The notes under the pieces are model-generated. The model saw only the letters and a program-made list of their open reading frames with translations, was not told where the DNA came from and did no database searches. Below are positions 58,050 through 64,000 of a DNA stretch of 64,000 bases, one piece after another (the stretch's first letter is position 1; each line of letters starts with the position of its first letter). The position numbers were made by a program, and so were the translations under genes. This stretch comes from Codonopsis lanceolata (taxonomy: Eukaryota; Streptophyta; Magnoliopsida; Asterales; Campanulaceae). The stretch covers positions 164,465,824-164,529,823 of the forward strand of contig CM028377.1 of the NCBI GenBank assembly GCA_013146195.2, written 5' to 3'.

Positions 58050-58445
58050 TCAAAATAACCTTCACTTCAACAAAAAAGGGCTTTTACAACGTTTTAAAAA
58101 CATTGTAAAAGAGTATTCACAACGTGTTTTGAAACATTGTTATAGCCAACGTTGTAATAGCTCATTTTCTTTCACAACATTTTGAAAAACGTTGCAAAAA
58201 ACGTTGTTTTCGTCCATCCACAATCCCTTGAATACTATTAGACAACATTTTAAAAATGTTGTAGAAAACATAGAACAAGGTTTTCTGAAAACGTTGCAAT
58301 AAATATAAGACAACATTTTAGTTAAAAATGTTGTAAAAAATGTTACTACAACGTTTTATAAAAAACATTGTAAAAAGTGATTTTTTAACTTATAACGTAA
58401 ACGTTGCAGAAAAGTTTAGACAACATTTTAAAAATTTTGTGAATG
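58050..58445 (+). mobile_element. CACTA (En/Spm) element end with subterminal repeats
   Basis: CACTTCAACAAAAAAGGGC at 58050 resembles the CACTACAAGAAAAAGGGC-type terminus. It is followed by about a dozen palindromic words of the type acaacgttttaaaaacattgt in both orientations, the dense subterminal repeats bound by CACTA transposase. No opposite end is found, so it is truncated. Confidence 0.65.
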
Positions 58446-58937
58446 CTATTTTTTTTAATATTGGTTCAATACATCATGTCCCACTCCCACGCCTACACTA
58501 GTCAATTGCATTTCAGTACTAACCCAAAATTACAACCTACTTGATTATACACCCTATAGTATATGAATATGAAGCGATGAACCAAATTCATAAACCCTCA
58601 TAATCATGAGGTGCACAAAATCTGGAGCCTCTTGAAATATTATAAATAACAATAGTCTATTTATTTTCTAAGGATTATAAGGAAATCTCTGATTGAAGTT
58701 TCAAATACTCAAACAATGAGGGTTTTGCGAGTGATACAAACTCAAACCTTGGTACTTTCAAGTCATAATTCAGTCTTATCAAAGACGTGGGAGAGAAAGA
58801 AAAGCTAATGAAATATATAAGTGGATACCAATACCAAAATGGCTGAAAGCAACTTATTAATCAGAAATAGCTCCTATCTTGCTCCAACATCTAGAGTTCC
58901 AGAGGTCAAAATAGCTCCTATCTTGCTCATTGTGTCT

Positions 58938-58977
58938 TCATGCATGCTTATCAAGAATTATTTTCTCCAATTGCCGC
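58938..58977 (-). pseudogene. Possible terminal exon, unidentified
   Basis: After a TTTTTTCAG acceptor (minus strand) 40 bp read ..RQLEKIILDKHA and TGA in one phase. In the phase left by the upstream serpin-like exon it instead reads AAIGENNS and stops. Which gene it belonged to is unclear. Confidence 0.3.
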
Positions 58978-59231
58978 CTGAAAAAATATTACTCACATGA
59001 GTTCAACATAACTAAGAAAGTAACAAGAATGTCCTTGATCAGACCTTTGGTTTTATCTGCCACCCAAGAATTTTTATTTGTAACAACTTCCTCACCCTTG
59101 GAAAAAAAAGTTAGTTTTATGTCTCATTTTTTATTAGTTTTGTCTCCCATTTTTATTTGTATTTTTTTTTGTAATGTAAATGTATGTTTTCTGGAATGTA
59201 AAATAACACATTTTCAGACATAGATGATTAC

Positions 59232-59374
59232 CTGATTTTCAAACTCAGCAGCTTTTACGTTGTAGACACTGCTCTTAAGCTCTTTGTATGAGGGTTTCAA
59301 TTTGTAATACTGATCCACCCAAACTCCATTGGCAAACGATAGTTCTAGCTCTTCCTCGACATGTAGGTGGTTGC
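59232..59374 (-). pseudogene. Serpin exon fragment
   Basis: The minus-strand frame reads HVEEELELSFANGVWVDQYY then KLKPSYKELKSSVYNVKAAEF and ENQ, ending at a GT donor. This is the LSFANGVWVDQ...LKPSFK..VY.A....F segment conserved in plant serpins (serine/cysteine protease inhibitors), and the donor sits at the position of the usual plant serpin intron. The N-terminal part before it and the reactive-centre loop exon after it are not found in this window, so only a fragment of roughly 45 of about 390 residues is present. It lies in the same orientation as the ABI3-like exons upstream. Confidence 0.7.
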
Positions 59375-60621
59375 CTTTGGATCCAATAAATAGAAAAATG
59401 TATTATAAACTCTCGCTTTTTGCTCCCGAATACAAATAAACAATAGAACAATGGACAATTAAAGAACAAAACATTGGACAATTAAAGAGTTGCGTTACCG
59501 TGATAATTAAAGAACTGCATTACCATGACATGAAACCCTGAGGTGGTACCTGCTAAGTAACTAAACCAAGTATTTGTATTCTTTAAGTGCGGTAGAGGAG
59601 GGATAATGCTCCAACACCTGTCACTCATCCTGGCCTAGATTTGCCAAGTTACTGACTTGTTAATTGTTAGGCAGGCATACCTATTTATTTATATTGTATA
59701 TATACTAGGTCAAGATTAATCATAAGCACAATTCAAATGAGCTAGTTAAAGTTGAAAATTGCATGATCTAATCACCAGCTTAGCACCACGTGTAGCACTT
59801 TCAAAGTAAAAGAAATCCTTTTCATCACCACCATGCTTTAAAAATTGGATCCATTGAGGCATAAATTGTCGAGTTCCAAAAGTTCGGTTCTACTACGGCT
59901 CTTTCGGTTTCGAAGATAGTTATTCTTGGAGGAGTCAAGTTGGCTAGAAGTAGTATACTAATATTTGAAGACTTAGATAGCATATTGACAAAACTGTGAT
60001 ATTGCAACTGCAAATTGTGAAATGTTCTTTCAAAGAGTAATCCCTTTCTCTTTTGCTCTAGAGGGAAAGAATTTTTAAGGGCACTTTTGGAGGAGATTTC
60101 GGTCACCCATACTTGTAGTAATTATGTAATTGAAAAGCATTGTTATGGAATGTTTCCTTCCAGTTTCTTATAAGGCAAACGATTGACCCCATTTTTGTAA
60201 ATTTTATTCCACATCTCAAAAAAGTTTTTTTTTATCTTAAATATAAAGAGTAAATTGAGGTGATGTCCCTTAACTATTGAACACTCAAATTCACCTTGCA
60301 TAAGTCCATTCCAATTAACACAATGTGATGAAAATTAAGTGAGCAGTTGAGACTAAAATCAATACAACACAGTATAAAAAAGACACGGATACCAAAAACA
60401 TGTCACAATAGAAGGCATTACCACCAACCTTTGATATCACAACTTCAAGCTCAGCAAAAACCGTCTTTAGTTAATGCATGTTATACCTACACAAATCTAG
60501 GAGCATCTTCTTCCAGGGCCATTTCAATAGAGTCCCACCATTTAATTTTCAAAATGGAAAAATCTTTAAAATACTAAACATGACAGAAAACATAGATTCA
60601 ACAATAAAAAATATTACGTAC

Positions 60622-60701
60622 CATCATGTGGGGGAAGGAGATGAGCTCGTTAAGGCACTTGACGATGATAAGAGCATTCTCTACGACAACTTTTTGTTGT
60701 C
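60622..60701 (-). pseudogene. Exon-like fragment, unidentified
   Basis: Bounded by a CTGTAG acceptor and a GTACGT donor on the minus strand. The open phase reads QQKVVVENALIIVKCLNELI then SFPHMM, with helical amphipathic character. No family is named. Possibly the same source gene as 61280-61405. Confidence 0.45.
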
Positions 60702-61133
60702 CTACAGGCATCATAATTCAGCATTAGAAACTAATGAAAACTTCTGCATTTTGTGTGGGTGTGTGCGGGTGATTGAACTGAAGGGGTGGGGTTTGAGCTT
60801 ATTAGATAGAAAATGCAACAGAGCAATGTGGACTAGTCGTCGGAAAAAAAGAGGTGACGATGATACAAGCTATTACTGCATTATTAATGACACTAGTTAA
60901 CTCCTACAATTCGACATGTGCAAATGATTGTGGAACCCATGGCATAATCCCTTCTAATACAACTAGCTTTTCCAGCCTAGAATACTAGCCAAAATTCTCC
61001 ATATCACTGAAAAACTAGCACACATGCATATAATCTGATTAAAGTTCAAAGCATGGTATTCAACTAACAACCCACTAAGTCAGACAGTGTGAAAAGAAAA
61101 AATAAATGTTTTGTTAACTCTCTGGGTAGGACA

Positions 61134-61136
<3 letters not shown>

Positions 61137-61177
<41 letters not shown>
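61137..61177. repeat. (GA)n microsatellite
   Basis: About 20 GA units. Confidence 0.98.
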
Positions 61178-61180
<3 letters not shown>

Positions 61181-61279
61181 AATAAGTCATGAATGGAGCA
61201 TAACAAACCTGGAATAAATAGGCACACAAGCAAAGGAGAAAAACAACATAATTGCATTTCAAATATTTCTTAAGAATAC

Positions 61280-61405
61280 CATCAATGACGATGGAGGTAA
61301 TCCAGGATTTGATGTACTTCCAGTTGAGATATTAATGCTTTCTGTACCAAGAGAATCTCGAGCACATTGCAAAGCTTTCAATGTTTCATCTGTAGCAAGT
61401 GAAAC
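61280..61405 (-). pseudogene. Exon-like fragment, unidentified, 42 codons
   Basis: A CTCTTGCAG acceptor and a GT donor bound exactly 126 bp that are open in phase 0: VSLATDETLKALQCARDSLG then TESINISTGSTSNPGLPPSS and LM. Composition and splice sites make it a convincing exon. The source protein is not recognised. Confidence 0.5.
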
Positions 61406-62219
61406 CTGCAAGAGATAGCCCGTGAATTCTCAGTTACATTCTCATGCTAATACCTGAGCAAATATCATATCTCACACATATCAAATATATTAGAGAAATC
61501 ACAAGTATCAAACACTTGGCAGAAAATCATAGGTGCATTTACAAGTAAGAAATCTAATAAATCCCACAAGTTCTAACAACTTCCTCTATGCAAATTCTGT
61601 ATTAAATCTTTTTCCCCTATGATAATCATAACATTCAATGAAAATTTAAGAGCCTATAACTCTATTCTTCCACCCTATTCCAACAACCACCCAGCGCTAT
61701 TAACAACTTGCTCCATTCTTGATTCAGTATGCATATAGACCTCTAAATTGACAAAGCCACAACCACAACTTTCTCGTTATCCTTTTTAAGGTTTCCTAGC
61801 GGAGCACCAAATAGTCAGTACCTAAATACACACATTTTTTGTTCATCCATAAGTAAAGAACAATACAAATAGGATTTAAGAGAAGTCAGTACACGATGTT
61901 GAAAACTGACTTGTCTTATAGTCGGTAGAATATAACTCTTAAGGAAAAAGTGCTCTTACCCCTGTAGTATGAGCAAAAAAGGTCTTACCCTTTCCAACAA
62001 ATTCAAACTTCATAACCTCAATCGCGCCATTTAACACGGTAAAAGAAAGCATTCAGACACTAATAACCAAAGAAATTTTCAACCCCAGAAAATCGACAAT
62101 TTAGGGGATCAAAAATCATATACCACAAACATCGCTAGTCATTCACCAGTTCAGTGTCACATGTTTAATCAGTTTCAGGTTTGTCCTCCTTCCTTCTCTT
62201 TCACTTTCTCCTCTCTTTG

Positions 62220-62327
62220 CTACTTTTTGTTGGGTGAAGAGGGTGTGGTATTACGCTGGTTTCTCTTTGCAGGCTTCCTCCCCTCGAGCTTTGCCCTCGG
62301 TTGGCGCACCTTCATTCCCCTTATCAA
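62220..62327 (-). pseudogene. ABI3/VP1-like last exon
   Basis: After acceptor GAACAG the minus strand reads LIRGMKVRQPRAKLEGRKPA then KRNQRNTTPSSPNKK and TAG. LIRGVKVRQ is the conserved end of the ABI3-type B3 domain, followed by the basic tail typical of ABI3 orthologues. The frame is intact to a proper stop codon at 62220-62222. Confidence 0.8.
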
Positions 62328-62425
62328 CTGTTCGATGATTAATCAGTATAAGAATATAATAAGAAACAACAAAAACAAAAACCCAACAAAATATGCAAAC
62401 CAAATATGAAGAATGTAAAACGTAC

Positions 62426-62502
62426 ATATTTCCCACACTTCATATCAGAGTACATCACAATGAAATCTCCCTTTTGGCGTCCATTCGCTTTGACAAAATC
62501 AC
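62426..62502 (-). pseudogene. ABI3/VP1-like B3-domain exon
   Basis: Between a TTTGTAG acceptor and a GTACG donor the minus strand reads GDFVKANGRQKGDFIVMYSD then MKCGKY. This is the ABI3 B3 segment usually reading GDFV..NGLQEGDFIVIYSD..CGKY. The intron after GKY is at the position expected for ABI3. B3 domains bind RY (CATGCA) elements in seed-maturation promoters. Confidence 0.85.
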
Positions 62503-62578
62503 CTACAAAGGAAACCAAAATTAGTATGCTAACAAAAACATATCTTCTAAAGCTTACAAATATATAATTCATCCGCAC

Positions 62579-62630
62579 CTCTGTTTCGAGGAGGTATATC
62601 CGGCTTTTGTTGTTTGGCCAAAATTCGAGA
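62579..62630 (-). pseudogene. ABI3/VP1-like B3-domain exon, damaged splice sites
   Basis: Reads FWPNNKSRIYLLETE on the minus strand, an ABI3 B3 signature. The acceptor that would give YRFWPNN is lost: the bases before ATTTTGG read TCTCGA instead of ending in AG. The 3' junction (ACAGAG before GT) puts the next exon out of frame, so the copy cannot encode a normal B3 domain. Confidence 0.8.
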
Positions 62631-62732
62631 CTCCACAATTTTAAAAGATAAAACACTTAGTTTGATGGCCATAGAATCTCTAAAACTAAGGTTTAACATT
62701 TAGTAATGTCATATTACCAAATATACACGTAC

Positions 62733-62838
62733 CTGTAACGCATGTTCCACACACTAGAAGTTCTTATGTCTTCCATAGAAATAGAAATCTCATCTCTTGT
62801 TTCCAGCTCTGGGAGGTGAGTTTCTGCTTCTTGTTTAG
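62733..62838 (-). pseudogene. ABI3/VP1-like B3-domain exon
   Basis: Acceptor ATATTAAG, donor GTACGTG. Reads KQEAETHLPELETRDEISIS then MEDIRTSSVWNMRYR, matching the ABI3 B3 stretch KEAE.HLPELE.RDGI...EDIGTS.VWNMRYR. The preceding part of the B3 domain (the KVLKQSDVGNLGRIVLPK region) and the long first exon of ABI3 were not found between here and 63328, so the gene is 5'-truncated. Confidence 0.85.
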
Positions 62839-63328
62839 CTTAATATATGACAGTAAAATTTATCATCCTAGCAAAGGAATCTAGAACATGCTAAACTACC
62901 AAACTTAACTTCTCTTTTATTAGATATTGCACTAAGGGATTCCAAGAAAAGCCAGATTCCACCAATACAACTCAAGCAATTCCCTCTTTCTATAGTCTAT
63001 ATGCAATCTAGAGGCACGACTGTTCTATTATGCGCATGTGCACCCATGTAAAGAGATAAATCAGAAAACGGATCTTACCACTAAATATATGTGCCAAAAT
63101 TTATCGGAGATGATAGAAGTGAGTTGCACGAAGCTAGTAATGCAAATTATGTCGTGTATGTATCTGCAAGACATAACAAAGAGAAAGGTAAGACTATTTG
63201 ATTATATAATACAAAAAGAACATGCAATTAATTTATATATATAGGCTGCAATATCTAAGATAGACAAGAGTCATGAAGGATTTTTCCACCCAAAAGGAAG
63301 CACAATAATATGTACATCAATATTCCAT
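62839..63328. other. Spacer between the ABI3-like exons and the LTR
   Basis: No coding exon found on the minus strand where ABI3 exon 1 would be expected. AT-rich sequence without recognised repeats. Confidence 0.5.
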
Positions 63329-64000
63329 TGTTAGTCCAAAAGGGCACAATACTAGGCTAGAAGGGGGGAGGGGGAGTTGAATAGCCTAGTAACACTTTAA
63401 AACTTTTCGGGAGATCTCTTTAAATCATGTACTAACAACCTATTGAAAAGGTAGTAGTAGCGGAAGACTTGTAAGGAAGATAAACTAAGTCTGCTGGTGA
63501 AGCACTACCAGTAGACTTGACTGTTCTCTCAAGTTTGATGCTCAAGGGAAGAAGTTAAATGTAAGATAATGAAATCAAACAGTAAATAAAAGAACATAAT
63601 GAACACATGGATTTTGAGATGGTTCGTACTATAAAGAGTACTACATCCACCACCAAAGCATTCAACCTTGGATTTGAGAGTGCGTTATGTTTTCCACTAG
63701 TTCTATTATAGAAATATCTAATGGATCGTGTACAAAATATTTGACTGTTGTTTGGGGGTGGGGAAGTGAATATATGGGAAAACAGAATATTCAATGTGCT
63801 GAAGAATAGTAAATGAATACAAGAAGGAGAAGTAAATGAGTAGTAATTAATGTGCAATCTTCTTGTTGTTGTTGAGGACTTCGTTGATCAGCTAACGATC
63901 TCTTGAAGGCACTGAGTAAGATGATTTGATGTTGTTGAATAAGTTCAGAGCATTCTGTTTGTGTGTGTCCCTCTTTTTTCTTTAAGTCTTCAATGGTAGA
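63329..64000 (-). repeat. SIRE-related LTR, minus strand, continues past the window
   Basis: On the minus strand it ends TTTGGACTAACA after 'gttttaaagtgttactaggc' and 'tattcaactccccctccccc', parallel to the terminus of the LTR at 46162-47962. Farther in, 'cttccgctactactaccttt' aligns with the 'ttttccgctgcaat' block. Only the 3' part (672 bp) is in the window, and no clear PBS follows it. Confidence 0.65.

Noticed and set aside
58060..58440. Palindromic array as a possible replication origin or telomere-like repeat
   Set aside because: Better explained as CACTA subterminal repeats, given the CACT terminus directly at its edge.
59825..60106. Minus-strand 93-aa ORF between the serpin exon and the unknown exon
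   Set aside because: Checked for serpin motifs and none found. No clear splice borders, so left unannotated although some exon could hide here.
60478..60900. Plus-strand 140-aa ORF
   Set aside because: It overlaps the better-supported minus-strand exon at 60622-60701. No motifs, and no splice or start support.

Overview
The window looks like plant nuclear DNA, most likely an asterid eudicot (Lamiales is a guess from overall feel, not proven). The reasons are AT-rich intergenic sequence, plant Ty1/copia and Athila-type Ty3/gypsy retrotransposons, Stowaway, PIF/Harbinger, hAT and CACTA elements, and B3 and serpin gene fragments with plant-type GT-AG introns. No intact cellular gene is visible. 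Almost everything recognisable is transposon-derived, and most retrotransposon ORFs carry stops or frameshifts.

Layout. 1-430: possible last exon and 3' UTR of an unrecognised gene. 480-16,900: a MITE-rich stretch holding five or more families, several with target-site duplications (TSDs) readable by eye: PIF/Harbinger-like (TTA/TAA TSDs), hAT (8-bp TSDs), Stowaway (TA), long-inverted-repeat elements with minisatellite interiors, and a small family with GTAAGACGGTCTTAC-like ends. A small cysteine-containing ORF lies at 3128-3336. 16,944-22,389: a complete but decayed Ty1/copia element with 5-bp TSD GAAAC. 22,390-24,214: gene-like scraps on the minus strand, with a promoter-like motif cluster.

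26,045-53,593: a large nested structure. The host is a SIRE/Maximus-like copia element: 5' LTR, gag, protease, integrase, RT-RNase H, then an additional long ORF region, then 3' LTR. Inside it are (a) an 11.7-kb Athila-like gypsy element in the opposite orientation (TSD ATGCT) between gag and protease, (b) a hAT element (TSD CTCACGAG) and a SINE-like insert in the 5' LTR, (c) what looks like a solo LTR in a (TA)n tract downstream of pol, itself carrying a Harbinger-like element (TSD TTA), and (d) a 1-kb hAT element (TSD ATTTCAAC) just upstream of the extra ORF.

53,600-64,000: more MITEs, a truncated related LTR ending in a CACTA end with subterminal repeats, then a minus-strand cluster of exon-like pieces. 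The C-terminal half of an ABI3/VP1-type B3 transcription factor (four exons with a damaged splice junction) is followed by unidentified exons and one serpin exon. The right edge is the start of another SIRE-like LTR on the minus strand. The cluster of unrelated same-strand gene pieces, the extra ORF of the SIRE-like element and the nested insertions with readable empty sites are the most interesting points.
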